The notes beneath the pieces are model-generated. The model saw nothing but the letters and a program-made list of their open reading frames with translations, was not told the origin of the DNA and searched no databases. A DNA stretch of 64,000 nt from Hymenopellis radicata (lineage: Eukaryota; Basidiomycota; Agaricomycetes; Agaricales; Physalacriaceae). Positions 34,747 to 47,684 of this stretch are shown piece by piece. The DNA lies in NCBI GenBank assembly GCA_015501595.1, contig JADNRX010000106.1, positions 1-64,000 on the forward strand, read 5' to 3'. Each line of letters starts with the position of its first letter. The first letter of the stretch is position 1. A program made the position numbers and the translations under genes.

Positions 34747-37700
34747 TTAATGGGCTATTGAGAGAAGATAGCCTTTCTTGGAAGAGGTAAGAGGAAGAGA
34801 TGATTTGCGCCACGTGCAGTCACGCCGCTCACTCTCACCATCAAAACTAATGATCGTGTTGAAACTCAACCACACGATAAATCTCCCAAACTAGTGGCTG
34901 TAAAAGACTGGCTGTTCTTCCTCTTTCGGACCACTATGCTCAGTGACTTCGCTATTTAACTGTGCTAGGAAAGACTGTTCCGTGCCCTTGTTGTACTCCT
35001 GACAGCTGCTAAACGAACCGATATTGAAACCTTCTGTCTAAACGGGAGGACCTATCTGTCATTGTGGAAGCGCCACACCTTCGGCCTGCCTGGCTTGCGT
35101 GTGCGCGCCTATTCCTGATGATGCGTAGGTCGCGCGACCTCGGAGTGCAAATTTAGCGACGGGCATCCACGCTGCTGCTTCCTAACATGCGGTGGCTAAC
35201 TTTGAACGTTTTGCTGTCTCATCACAGTTTGACATCTTCTATCTTACGACCTTGAGAACGGTATGGCGGTTCTTAGTGATTCCTCTCGGTCGCAGTTGGG
35301 CGGAACGGATGGCAACTACCTCCGAACACTTCATCACATTCAACGTCCAATTTTGAGTGTGTAACATGTCTTTATTTCTCTGGCGCAACGATTTAGCTCA
35401 TTTGTCTCTGTGATGTGCTCGCTGCTTACCTTCAATTCATTCGGGATTAATTTCTGGCAAATTCGGAGTCTGCTTTCTCAGCACTTACAAGCTAAGGTCC
35501 TCGATTCCACGACTACGCTTCGAGCACGTAAGCACTTAAGATCTATGTTCGTCGCTGATTTACGTATTGTTTGAAGGAGTCGGAGGGACAACCAGCTTAA
35601 TGGAAAGCTGGAACCTGGAGGACAAAGCAATTGCGCCAACCAGCTGCTTGATGAAGCCGGTGACGCCGCTTTTTTTTTATCGGTCGCACGACAGGTAGAA
35701 GTCTGTAATTGACCTATGCAACGCAGTCGCCTTGTCAAAAAATGTCGCTTGTCAAAACTCGTGTATCAGAACTCTGCCAGTACACTCAAGGAGAACAGTT
35801 TGAGAAAGTTCGGCGACCCCACCATTTTGCCGTTGGCAGGCAAGAATCAAATCCCTGCAAAACACCCGAGTTGGATGGGCAGAAAACGCGATCTGCTCTG
35901 GTAGTTGAGTTTCGTTGCGCCACACCATGAACGACGTGTTACACCTGATCAACGATTGATCGCCTTCTACCGCCGGACGTGATCTCAAATCCGTCGCCAA
36001 CTTCGAGCCAATGAAACGGTATGCATCCATTATTGTCACAACGAGACAGAGCTTGACAGAAAAAGCGATCACAAATTTCTTGACGGTCCCTCCGAGCGGC
36101 AACGGAGCCTCCGGGTCAATGATCGGATCATTAGCCGGTTCCGTCGGAAGCATTACAACCAAACCTTGTTTGTTGAGTGGGAAGAAACCACGATCGGTTG
36201 ATTCATTCGACTTCATTACGCGACGTGCTCCCTCTTTCTCCCGTAGGTTTGGGGATGTTTCGTCTCCTTACTTCAATGAAACTTACAGCACCACCGCCTT
36301 CTCTACAGAGCCACCAATTTCCGAGGTGCTATCGGAATCTGTACACCTGTCTATGCGTGCTCATTTACATTCTTAGTGATATCAAACCTTACTGCCAGGA
36401 GCTGGTCATCTGCACCTTCGGACACTTGAACACCGATTATTGGTCAAAATCCCTTGCACATGGCCCGCACATTCATAGTACCACCGTGATAAATGACTCT
36501 TTGCCCTGCTCTGATTCGCAGAAGGTTTTCCTATACTGCTACAACTCAAGTACTCAAGGCCTGAAGCGGACCTGAAGATAACACCCTGGACTTCCGAACC
36601 CTCGGATAGGCACTTCCGTCCCGCCACACCCCGGTAGTACACTCCTCCAACTCTAGGCCAGTCTGCTCCCGCTTTTCTGATATCCACATCAATTTGGACA
36701 GCTTAAGAAAGTCCGGGGTGGCCAGTAGAATTCAGTCGCATTCTCTTCAACGCAGCGGCCTCGCAGATCACCGTAATCACTGGCGGTGCCACGGCCGTCA
36801 TAACGTCCAATCACACCTTGCGCCGCTTTCTGACGACGCGACGTGGAGATTAGGGCTGATGCAGTGGGATAGTTGAGAGTCTAGGCCGCGTCGACGTCGC
36901 CAACCCCGAAATTTACTCTCCTCCGCCCTACGCCCTGAACAACCTTCCATCCATCATCCTTGCAATGTCGAATCTCCTCAGCAACCGCGTCGAGATATTT
37001 CGCGTCTTGTCCTTCCTTTCTTCTACCCAAAGGACTGGTTTCGCTTGTTCCTGAATGCCCAGGTACAAGAGAAGCACGTCCCCGGTGCTTATGGGGTTTG
37101 TGAGGATTGGCGCCCACAAAGCCCCATTGTTCATGATTGTCTCTGGACATAATCCAATTGGTGTCAAAATCCTTGTTCATCTTCTGGGGGAACATTATCT
37201 TTCATTCGCCGGTTGACAAGGACCTGGACAGATCCCTTTGATTCCAGTAAATCAGCACGAGGTTTGGCATTCATAGCAACGGATCCGGACTCATCGGCGG
37301 GAACATGAGGGTTTGTGCGCAATCACAGGCACTTTGTTGATTTAAGCGCTGACATTAAAAGTATGCAAGGGAAGCTGTCCAATGACATACATTATCAAAG
37401 AACCCGTATGTGCTACCCGGAGACATGCAGTGAATACGAATACAACGAAGGTGAATTACGATTATCCAGTTGACTACTAAGAATACAGTCTTTCTTTCCA
37501 TGTTCAGTAATATAAGTAATGTAAGTTATAATAGCACGAAGAACTGTACTTTCCTGGTTGAATGTACACAGATACCTTGGAAAATACAACAACAGACGTC
37601 GACGTCGTATAAAGCGTCGAATAATAATGCCTAGTGGCGTGGTGATAGGATAGCGAGTGTGGGCGGTCGGAAACATGAGACCGTATTATGTTGGTAAATG

Positions 37701-37763
37701 AAAGTGAGTAATGAGTGGTCGTTAGCTTCTAAGCTGTCAATTTTGCGAATGTTCGTGAAAACA
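34747..37763. other. 3-kb stretch without a firm gene
   Basis: Several medium open frames occur, the longest at 36216-35752 (-, 154 codons) with one possible membrane segment, and 36011-36376 (+). At 37167-36928 (-) a stretch reading GDVLLLYLGIQEQAKPVLWV looks protein-like but has no linked exons. None has a family match or consistent splicing. They may be remnants. Confidence 0.35.
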
Positions 37764-39346
37764 TCAAGATCGTGGCTCCTCACGGGAGGGGTTGCGAGGT
37801 GGCGGCGTGGGATCTCGTCTGTACGGGATGACGGTTGCACGTACAGGATCATAACGACCTGCAGGACGTGGTGGTGGCGCATCTTGAGGGCGTGGTGATT
37901 CAAATCGCCCCTCCATGCGTAGAGACGGCAGCGGCTCATCAGTGGTACCTCGCGCTGAGACGGAAGGCAAGTTGATAGGCTCGTCTGAGACATGTCGGGT
38001 GCGAATGGGCGATAACGTCACTTCTGCCTCTGAAGGAGGAGCGATAAGTGGAGCCAGGCGAGGTGGATCCCACTGCGGCACAGTTGGTGGCGGCGGAGGT
38101 TGTAGAGGAAAGAGTGGAGGAAGCGTAAGACTTGGAGAAGGCGTACGGCGTAGCATGTAAGGTCGTTCCGTTCCCGGCCCTCTAGCAGAGCTGAAGGGAG
38201 TAGATGGTAATGGATGCGCGTATGGATCGCTTGGACGGCGGCGCGGAGGACTGGGACTGCGCAGCGTCCGATCAGGGTATGGCCTTCTCCGCGGTGAGGT
38301 AGGCGGATAGAAACGACCTTCGCCTGGAGACCGCTGAGGAGACGATGATTGATACCTCGAGGGTCCTGCTCGACCAGGCATACCGGGGCCAAGCAATTGC
38401 GTACTCGATTCCACCGATGTACCATAATACGGATCACCGATAGGTGGGTAGTCGTATCCGCCGGAGTTTGTGTATAGGCTCCCCTTGAATACTGTCCGTA
38501 TTGTGGAGAGTGAGATTGAGAAGCACTGCCGGGAGCAGGACCAAGGGGTACGGAATCACCGGTGGAAGGATATGGCCCATACTGTGGAGGTCGCGTCAAA
38601 GGGAGCTCGCCCTGAGTACGAGGACGGCGCGCTTTTTGACGTTGATTCTATCAACCGAAAATCAGAACTAGGAACATGGACAGAATTATCGGGCTTACTT
38701 GGAACCATATCTGCGGAGCAGATGTCAGCCATTGCGCCGAGAAAAGTAGATTCAACGCGTACCTGAACCTTCCGGGCACTCAATCCAATGGAACGTCCGA
38801 CCTCTTCTCTCATTGCCGTGGTGGGAAAACGCGACTTTCGGGTCGATTAGAAAAAATTAGCTTGAGGTCAAATTAAGGACTCACCTGGGCAAGGAGCGCG
38901 TGGAGCACTGCAGATTGGTGGGGGGTGGTCAACGTCCGTGTTCGTTTCTTCTTCTGGGGATTCATTGGTGGAGGAGTCCTTTGGGAATGATGACTGGGCT
39001 CAGCCTCTTCGGTATCAGCCATCCCGCCTTGCGACTCCGATGAGCTCGCGCGGGATCTGGGCGTAGGCTGAGGCGAGGGCCGGCGTATACGTTTAGACAT
39101 TCGTTCGTCGGGGGCGTCTGACGACGCGGGTCTTCGTCGGGTTCGTGGTGAGGCACTGCTGGCACTGGATAGTGGGTCTTCAATATAACGAGAGTGGGGG
39201 ATGGGAGGGCGTGTCTGCGTTGAGCTATGGCTGGGATCTTCAGCAATTGGTCGTGCAGAAGCGGGCTGGTCGTGTGTTGGTGTTCGTGAGGAAGAAGGAT
39301 TATTGGGTAAATTAGTATGTGGCGAAGGCGAAGGAGAATTCGACAT
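37764..39346 (-). CDS. Homeobox transcription factor
   Basis: Exons 39346-38885, 38834-38763, 38710-38699 and 38647-37764. After a Ser/Pro-rich N-terminus (about 130 aa) comes the homeodomain: KKKRTRTLTTPHQSAVLHALLAQ, then SRFPTTAMREEVGRSIGLSARKVQ, then IWFQ on a 12-nt microexon, then NQRQKAR. The joined WFQNQR signature lies in the DNA-recognition helix. A long Pro/Arg/Ser-rich tail follows (many PSPPRRRP-type motifs). Frame is lost once near 38465, where one missing base restores the tail. Homeodomain proteins of this kind control mating or fruiting development in mushrooms. No partner gene of a mating-type locus is seen next to it, so I do not call it mating-type. Confidence 0.88.
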
Positions 39347-42300
39347 CCAGAAAGGATGATTATGCAAGAAAGAACGGCACCAGAACAGACAACAAGACCT
39401 CGAAGCGCAACTCAACGCATCCGTGGCCCAACCGTTGAAGGGGGAAAGAAGAAAGGTATGAAATAGTCAGGGTGGATCAAGAGGAACTCATTAGTTTCAA
39501 TAACAGCCGATGCAATCTAGAGCCGATATTATTTTAATAATCATCCATGGTGAATGACGTTACGACAGTCCCAAGCATAAAGCGAATCTCATGTAACGCG
39601 ATCGGTAACATGCCAAACTGCCAGTCCTTTGCGGTTCCTCGATTCGGGAAGTATTGAGGCTTCTGATGCGCATTGGTACCAAGATTGTCTGGCGCGAATG
39701 TGGATGCGTAAGGATAGATGTTCGCACAAACATGCTAGCGACCGCGCCCTCCGAGAATTCCGAGCACCCAAGATGATGCCTGAACAGAATATGCGAACAG
39801 AATGGCAGCTGCAGACCTGAGCAACGGTTGCGCGCAGCTGTCTTTTTCCTGTTTCGCGATGGATGGCAACCAACAGAGAGTCACACTTGTCAATCCGGCG
39901 TTACGTTCCGCTACTCCGGATCCTGCGCAGGGATGTACATATATGGCAACTCGGGTAATTTATATCTACAGGCACGCCGTGCCGAAGACGAGCCGCCAAC
40001 TCTAAATTCGAGTTCGCCACTCTTTCAGAACTTGGGCTTCGTGCGTAGCGTTATGCTCTGTTTTTAGATGGCTATTATGCCATCAGTTTGACTGTGCTCC
40101 AAGGTTGGATTTACGTGGCGCGCAGTTGAGCGTTTGTATTTCTAGACTCACTGGAAATACTACGTTGTTGGCAACCTCGGTGTGACTATACGCCACCCAT
40201 ATGCATGAATAGAGTTTTGTGCCATATCGGGCAAAGCTGTGGTCGAGGCCGAATGACGAGAACGCTACTTACAGGCAGCCGTGCGAGAGTGCGGGTTTCA
40301 ATCCTAGTTCATTATCGCAATTGAGCAAACGGAGACATTCAATAATGGTAAATGGAGACGGGATGGTCGTCGTAGCAGCAAGAATGCTACTTTGGCAGCC
40401 CCCCGACTTTGACGACCGAAGTCGCAGGATTTCGCGGAACATCGCAACAACGAGTCGACATGCTGGCGCTGGGCCCTTGAAAGACAAATGTGGTCCTGAT
40501 GGACTGCGATAAGGATGCGGATGTTCAGCGGCTCTGTCCGACGGAGTGGGACGAATTGGTGCATAATGAAATTGTTCGGCCATGATACTTCTCATGAGCA
40601 ACATGACGACGCGTCACGGAGTGATAGCAATACAGGAGGTAGTCTGGCATGGAAAATGAAAGCTAGTTAGCCTCCGCGGAATGAGCGGTGGGAACGACGC
40701 AACTGAAGCTAGGCTGAACCGATGGCAATTCTTCTTTCAGGTGAGTTGTTGCAGTCACGACTCAGACACAAATTATCCCCTTGTGTGCATAAAGCTTCTT
40801 TGGACATTAGCTACTGCATGGACAAGCTCGTCCTTTGTTCCAGTGCGTACCCCAAGAGGAAGTCGATATCCGTACTGAGATATGAATCATGCATCGACGT
40901 TACAGTGTACTCCGGCCTGGACGAGAACGCGCTTAATAGAAAGGGAGTAGCCATAATTGACAACAGGAAGGTTTAAACCCAACAAGACCATTCAGTACTT
41001 ACCCGGAGTGGAATAGGTGTATCCGATGTTCGGCATAAAGCGCCTTGGTGATCAGTGGCGTTCGAGGACAACCATCACTGACGACAAACCCCGCCACGGC
41101 CTGCTGTGTAAGAATTTGTAAGGCGTGTAGAAATGAATACTCGACTTAACGCACGTATCAGACGATGGTTGTAGCACCAACCGTCATCCACTGTAAATAT
41201 CATGTCCTAACACTTGAGTCTATGTTGGTTTGTGATGCCACCGAGCCTGAGGACGATTTCGTACTGAATGACCCAATCAAGGCATGTCATAGACGTCGAC
41301 AACAACCAGCTTAGCTCAATCCTTTCCAGCTAACGCAAAAGCATAGACGAAAAGCGAAAAGAGCGACACCCACCCCACGAGCGGCTAGAGTTGCTCGCTG
41401 TAGGATGCCATACGAATCCCGCAGGCTATGTGGTCCATTAATTGTCCTAGTCGTCGAAACACGTTGCGGGTAATTCCCCCGAGATCTGAGGGGAATGAAA
41501 GAGGTTGAAGTCATCCATAAATGGTTCATTGTCCTCGATTCACTGAACTGCCGTACAGTCCTCCGTGAAACATAACCGAGGCATCATCCTGTATGCAGCG
41601 GCCAAGGCGTAGCGACCGTAATATCGCCCAGAGACCTGGCAATGTCGACAGTAGCCTCCCGGTCCGAACCTACACGAATGAGGAGAACCAGAACTCAATG
41701 GTAACACAAAGCTATGCGCGAAACAGAAACAGTTCGCAGAGGCGATAACAGAATTCGATTCCTGGAAATAGACAGGCCGCGTGTAGGGGAACTGCATCGT
41801 TAGCTTCTGTAAACACCAGCAACCCGAGATGACCACGATAATTGAGAGAACTGATTCCTAAAGCCTAGACGATAGGACGGGAGTAGGGAATTCGAGCGAG
41901 ACAAGGTGGCATACAACGTTGTTCATGACATACGTGTGCCACTGTGCGGACGGACGTAGTGATCACAGGTTATGACCAGAACCTTGGAAGCCCCGGTTGA
42001 GTGTATAGATAGAGAAGTTTGTCAATGTTAAGGACGTACCTCCTCTTAGTAGGGCTTCGATGATATTTCCCTCTTTGTCGTTCGCATCTGACCTGTATTA
42101 CTGACCACTGACAAAACGAGAGGAGTGCGGATAAGCCAAGCGGAGTGACCAAGTTCCAACTGGTATGTGAAGATCTTGCTCAGGTGATATGCAACAAAAA
42201 TCGAGATCCGGGGGCAAAATCAGGCTGAGAAAGACAGTGAGACGGCATTGCTTCAAGTCTAACAATACAACAAGCCCGACAAGGACAACATAAAATCCGC

Positions 42301-42411
42301 ATACGATTCATATCGAAGCCCAAGAAGCCATTCTCTAACTGGACTAGCGCGCTAGAGCATACAGATCCTGGGGCTCGCCGGAGGAGATCTCCTGCAGGAT
42401 CGTACCTTGAG
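39347..42411. other. 3-kb stretch without a supported gene
   Basis: Scattered frames under 115 codons occur on both strands without splice continuity. Near 42010-42160 and 41540-41836 minus-strand frames look random. This is the right part of the single-copy spacer between the inverted arms. No transposon terminal repeats were recognised. Confidence 0.35.
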
Positions 42412-43298
42412 CTAAAGCCTAAGGCAGGGATTGCTCGACTGGTACCGAGAAAAGCCTAGCGGCGGAGCCACACTGCCTCTCGGGGTTGCTTGTGCCCCTA
42501 ATTGCCAACTGTCCTGGAATTCATACAGACGCCGGTGTGCGTAAGATGAAGGACATGTGGGCGGCGACAACGGAATATCGACGAAGGGTATCGGACTACG
42601 GACCTGACAGGCCATATAGACCAAGCCAAGGCCTGGAGCATGCTCGATGTTGTATAAGAGGACGCCGGGGCTTGGAGGACACATAGGCGAGATGAAACGA
42701 AAGGTGCGCATAGCTGCATCGGAGGAGACAGATACAAGGTCGTTCAACGCCGAAGGAGCTAAGGGGCTGAACATGCGGCTTGCAGGCGAGGGCGATCCGG
42801 GTAGCGTGGTGGCCATGAGACGCGGTTTCTGAGGCACTGGCAAGATTTTTGACGGCGGTTCGGACTCGCCAGCGAGGACAACACCCAGGTAAAGTAGTCT
42901 GCAAATACATAGTTAGGCTTCTTGTACTCTCAGGGATAAAAATACAACTGCACCTTTTCTTGAGTTACGCGAACAGAGGAACGCCGTTTCTGTCCACTTG
43001 CCACGCGTTTCTTGGTAAACAGTCTGTTGCCTCGGGAAGACGTTTCCTTGATTTCCTCCGGCTCAGCATCGTAGTCCAGCTCCTCTTCAGCGAAAAGCGC
43101 GCGCGCCTCCTTGGGCCTACTCCTGGAGATTCTATGCGGAATATACCAGACTCGCTCAGCGAGAAAAGTCTGTTTTTCGTCTGAGATAGGCGGGGAATTG
43201 TCCGTGTGCGAATCGGAGGAATTTGAGGCCTGGTGCTCGAACAGCGAAGAGGAAGAGGTAGAGCAGCAGCTAGAGGCGAGTTCCAGACTCTGTGGCAT
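42412..43298 (-). pseudogene. Gene S, right copy: frame-disrupted
   Basis: Exon 1 (43298-42954) is open over 115 codons, exactly as in the left copy, with few substitutions. The intron boundary is conserved, but exon 2 has lost bases just after the acceptor (near 42890), so the conserved Met/Pro-rich part (KPRLMATTLPGSPSP) lies in another frame. Its end diverges from the left copy. One sequencing error could also explain the shift, but the several small differences favour decay. Confidence 0.65.
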
Positions 43299-43439
43299 AG
43301 TGAATCAAATAGAAATTGAAGATAGAAGGATGTGGTAGGAAGGAAGGAGGGGGCGTGCGTCTCGCTGTTTTCTAGCGATGATCGAGTGACGATCACATGA
43401 CGCTATGCAACTCAAACCGCAACCACCACCATCGCGTCC
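43299..43439. promoter_or_regulatory. Divergent promoter between genes S and M, right arm
   Basis: 141 bases between the two ATGs, the same length as in the left arm and nearly identical in sequence. Confidence 0.55.
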
Positions 43440-45745
43440 ATGTCTGATATCAGACTCTTCTCAATGGCCGACACAAGTTTCTACGATTTCCCACTATCTC
43501 ACCGACGACCCACCGCCGAGTCTATTATCTTCTCAAGACGCATCCCACTCTGTTGCCTAGAGCGTCCCTCCTTTGGTCAGAAGTAACAACACGTTATCCC
43601 GTGTCAGTCTCTCATGACTGCCTGCCTCACGAACTCGTGGATATAATGGACACCCTGCTATCTACCGTGTCGATGATACGAACGTTGCGTGATTCGAACG
43701 CCACCAGGCGCGAAACGCGTCCTTTTGTTTCCCTCTTACTTTATGCGCTGTTACGGTTTTGTTACCCGGATGCCCATGTCAGGTATGATAGATTGATATT
43801 TCAGAGATGAGACTTCTAACCTCAATTTCTAGTGAGAACGTCCGTTTTGCTCGTTCGTAGCTCGATAAAGTGGGTAACATGACAGTCGGCGAGGCCACTA
43901 TGTTGGCCTCTGTAGTCTCACCATCGTCAGATGACTCTTCCAACGATGCGACGTCAATCGATCCTGCATCCACTGAGTCAGTCTCAGTGGACGGCACAGA
44001 CGAAGACTCAGATGACCCCTCAGAGAGTTCTGGCTCACTGCTGCTTCTACATCCTCTCACTCGTCTGTAGAGAGCATGCCGCCGGATGTGCATGTGTATG
44101 ACTACTGATATGATCATCGCTCTGTGGCATTTCCTTCCGGTTGCGTAGCCGATGAGGACTCTATTGTGGAGGTTGTCAGAATCACGGCTTTCCGACGGGC
44201 TACGTGGGACCTCAAGGATCCCGTCATTGGTATCGCCCTCTCAGAAAAGGGATTTTCTGCTCGGACGTATTTTGCCTGGGCAGATCAGAACCCTCATGGA
44301 AGCGCCATGGTAAGTCTACATTGTTCTATGATATCAGGCTATCTGTATTCATCGATAACTCCGGCCTCAGGTACACGGTGTGACTTCTTCAGATTGCCAG
44401 ACATCCTTGGGCGCCTTCGATTTGAGTGCTCCTGATTCTGTCTTGTTATTAGCCTCGTTTCTTCTGTCCCTCCGGCCTCTGTATCTCGCCTTCGCCCAGC
44501 AATGTCACGGTGCCCTTTACAGCGATGTGAAATCATGGCGAGCTGATTCTCATTCTGACGATCTGAAGCGCATTCCAGAGTCATGTGAAGACAAGATATC
44601 GACATGGCTTCATCATCTTCAATCTAATTTGACAGCCTTGTGCGTGATTTTCATCTCATAAACTCTTGGCGCAATCCATAAAACCTTTCCAAAGTTCTGT
44701 CTTCGCTGGGCACATGTCTCTCACCGCTATGTCTTATTCTTTCACTAATTCCTACAAACATGCCAATGTAATAGTCGCACGGAACTGTAGTCCAGCGTCA
44801 ATCTATCCCCGAAGACATCTCCCAACCTCCATCTATTGTGCATGAACACATGTATGCACCCAGTTTGCGCATTTGAGATATTCAGACTGATTGTCCCTTC
44901 AGAGAACGTGAAGGCTACGGCGTTCACTGCTGCCCTCGAGCAATTCTCTTTAGAATGCGCGATGTGATAGTTTCGCTGCGTTTTCCGCGCCTGATCTCAA
45001 GCAGCCGGTTCGACATCCCTTCGTCGAAGATGCCGCAATGCCTTGCTGTCTCTCGCCACGACACTGGGCAAAATTGTCGAGGAGAATGAGGAGCATGATG
45101 TAGGGACTCTTGATCGGTAACGATTTTGGCTCCTGCCTCCGATCCCAGCTCCCAGTCGCCGGAAGGGCTCGAAATCTGAAATCAATCCGTACTCTGTGAA
45201 TGCCACCGAACCGGATATGATCAAGCTTCCTCCCGAGTTACCTACACACCTCCAGTACAAGAAAGCGAACCAGACCTCGACGAAAGCTGTGCGCCAGCTT
45301 AAACTCTATCTGGTCAGTGCAGTCGTCTCGCTCGCCAGTTTAGGCTTCAAGAAGCAACCGTGTACGGACTGGCGACGAATGGAACTGTCGGAGTTGTTCT
45401 CTGCTGTTGGCATTCGATTCTCGAAAAAGTCTGACGTGCGTGGTATTTCACCAAATGTTTCGGACTGAGCTAACGATATTGCAGACGATATTCATCATGG
45501 ACCGTAATATACATTCGATATTTCTTCGCCCATCCAGATGTATCATGCGACGTTCATGAATGCGCCTACGGACATGGGGTGATAAAGCGCTGGAACAGTT
45601 GGTTCGCGACCATGTAGGGACGCCCGACGATGTACAGGACAAATGGACAAAGTACACTCAGGATGAGGAGCTATTTCCGGATCGGAAGAAGAGGACGCAG
45701 ACAAAGAAGAAAGAAAAACCAGCCAGGAAAGAGACCACGTCTTGA
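43440..45745 (+). pseudogene. Gene M, right copy: disrupted
   Basis: About 11 bases are missing just after the ATG compared with the left copy, so the first frame stops early, although the later sequence of exon 1 remains conserved (for example LPHELVDIMDTLLSTVSMIR). The right copy keeps a segment absent on the left (44110-44510), encoding VVRITAFRRATWDLKDPVIG and AWADQNPHG. It lacks about 0.6 kb of the central coding block (junction near 44975). The C-terminal nuclease-like part survives in pieces (45180-45745) but without the LLPVFLGEYK strand. The two M copies therefore carry complementary losses. Confidence 0.7.
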
Positions 45746-45852
45746 GTGATCCGTCGAGCTGGATGTAATGCGTACATGTTTTGCTTTGGGCTCTCTATAT
45801 ACATCATGTAACAGTTCTCCACTGTTACTACAATCAAGATGTCACGCTATCA

Positions 45853-47684
45853 TCATTGCTGCATCAACTCCGCCAGAAATCGCTCCCAAGCCTCTTCATC
45901 AAGCAACGGACTCTCCTCCTCAAACGGCGTGTCCAGTCCCTTCTTCATCCACGACCCCCTTATCGCCCTAATAACCCTCGCGACCCTCACCGCCGCATGC
46001 TCCCGCCCCCCCTCCACCTGCGTCTGCGTCCGCTCCAACACCTCCGCCGTATTCCGCAGCAGCGCCTGCCACGCCCCGCGCACCTCCATGTCCGTCCTCT
46101 CCCTCACCAGCAGCCGCATCCCCACAATCATGCTCGCCGAGAACCCCAGGTGCATATACACATTGTCCGGACACGTCTCGCCAACGTTTTCCTTGGAGTG
46201 CAAAAACGTCGTCATCAGCGCCTCGGCGGTGCGCATGGCGTCCTTTGCCCACTCGACCATGACGCGTACTTCGACGTCGGTGAACCACTGGGGGTGTTCC
46301 TGTGAGATGCGCTGCATGAGGAAGAACGCGTGGTGCAGGACGAGCTGGCGATAGGTGAGGACTTGACACTGGAGGAGGTGGTAATGGGCCGTGTCATGGT
46401 CTGCGATGACCGAGAGGGGAAGCACCATCTGTAGATGAGCGTCCATCTTGGAGAGGCAGAGTGTGATGTCGGTTTTGAATTGTGTTAATTCGGTGTAGCG
46501 GGCGCAGGTGGTGGAGAGGGCGTTCTCAACGAGGAGGAGTGTTTCGGACGTTATGCGGAGGCGGAGGTCGCGTCCTTCTGCGGGGTTCGAAGCAATGCTG
46601 AGGGGGATCAGGTCGAGGTCCTGAGGCGAACGACGGGAGAGAGGTCTGCGGCGACTTCCATAACAGAGACTGGAGATATAGTGAGCTAGTTGAAGGTGAG
46701 CGGAAGAGATGTCGCCCACAAAGATTCAATATTTGTGAGAGCAAGCCACTATGATATGATTAGTTATTTGACGTCAAGAAACGATACTGCGCACTGACTA
46801 ATTTTGCTCTCTCCATGAGCTCATCCGAGAGGACGCCACCGTCTGTTTTACGCATGACTGCTACGTGCGCAGCGGCCTTGTTCAACTGCATATTTGTCGC
46901 AATATTGACCGCCATGCTGATCAGCACCTTTCCATCGCCCTGTGATGAAGGCCACAAGGCCAACATGATAAGACCATGTATCGTCTCAATACACTCGAAC
47001 AACCCGGGGTTGAACATCATCCGGGCCACGGTATCTTCAGCGAGTTTCGCTAGACGCGCACCGGGAGTACGGTAGGAAGGAAGGTGACGGATAGCAATGC
47101 TACAACCGATGACGTCCGTTAACGATCCTCGAACGGGGATGAAGTTGAGCCAAGGAACATAGCTGATGTAAAACCTAAAGTATCAAGTCAGTATTGAGTT
47201 GAGGTCAGAGGTTTGAAACTGACATGCCGAGTAACTGTTCGATTTGCATAGGTAATAATATGTCGTGAATAGAGTAGTCGCTGGCCAGGGGAATTGGTGA
47301 GGTGACTATAGAGGGACTTATTCTCTCAGAGAGCATTTGAATAGCCGCCATGGGTGCGGACCATTCGAGGAGCTGAGGAATAAATGACCAAGCATGTCCA
47401 GGACTCGACGGTGACAGCGGTCCCGGTAGTGGGGGAGGAGCGCTGATCGATCTGGACGAAGGCGAGGGAGGCTGAGGCTGCTCAAACTCCTTGACCGGAG
47501 CTGGTATTGGATTAGCCCATGACATCGCGCCACACATGTCTTCGTGAGAACACGCGAGGGATACGACTTCGCACCGATGGCATCGCCGGGAGTGAGGATC
47601 GAGTATCTCACAGCGGGTCTTGTGCTTTCTGCAATTTGAGCATGCTACGACCTTGGAGCGTTTGGGTTTTAGGGAACTAGTCAT
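45853..47684 (-). CDS. Zn2Cys6 fungal transcription factor
   Basis: Exons 47684-47224, 47174-46799 and 46748-45853, about 577 aa. The N-terminus has the binuclear zinc cluster CSNCRKHKTRCEI...CHRCEVVSLAC with six cysteines, preceded by basic residues (KPKRSK). A Pro/Ser-rich linker follows, then a helical middle-homology-like regulatory region with hydrophobic segments (MLALWPSSQGDGKVLISMAVNIATNMQLNKA) and a C-terminal helix bundle. Such factors bind CGG-type half-sites and often control catabolic or secondary-metabolism genes. The target here is unknown. One base seems to be missing near 46720 in a T run. A stub of a related gene lies at 28979. Confidence 0.85.

Larger units (their letters stand above)
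42420..46115. repeat. Right arm of the large inverted duplication
   Basis: This is the mirror image of 28979-32840: gene S (-), the 141-bp promoter, gene M (+), then the end of the Zn2Cys6 regulator. The end at about 46115 is set by the last segment that matches the regulator stub in the left arm. The inner border is gradual. Confidence 0.8.

Noticed and set aside
37764..39346. Mating-type A homeodomain locus
   Set aside because: Only one homeodomain gene is present, with no divergent HD1/HD2 partner and no flanking mitochondrial intermediate peptidase gene.
34747..42411. Transposon copies in the gene-poor spacer
   Set aside because: No transposase, reverse transcriptase or terminal repeats could be recognised by eye.
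46215..46369. Arg/Gly-rich minus-strand frames of 60-130 codons
   Set aside because: They are off-frame shadows of the Zn2Cys6 regulator in GC-rich sequence.
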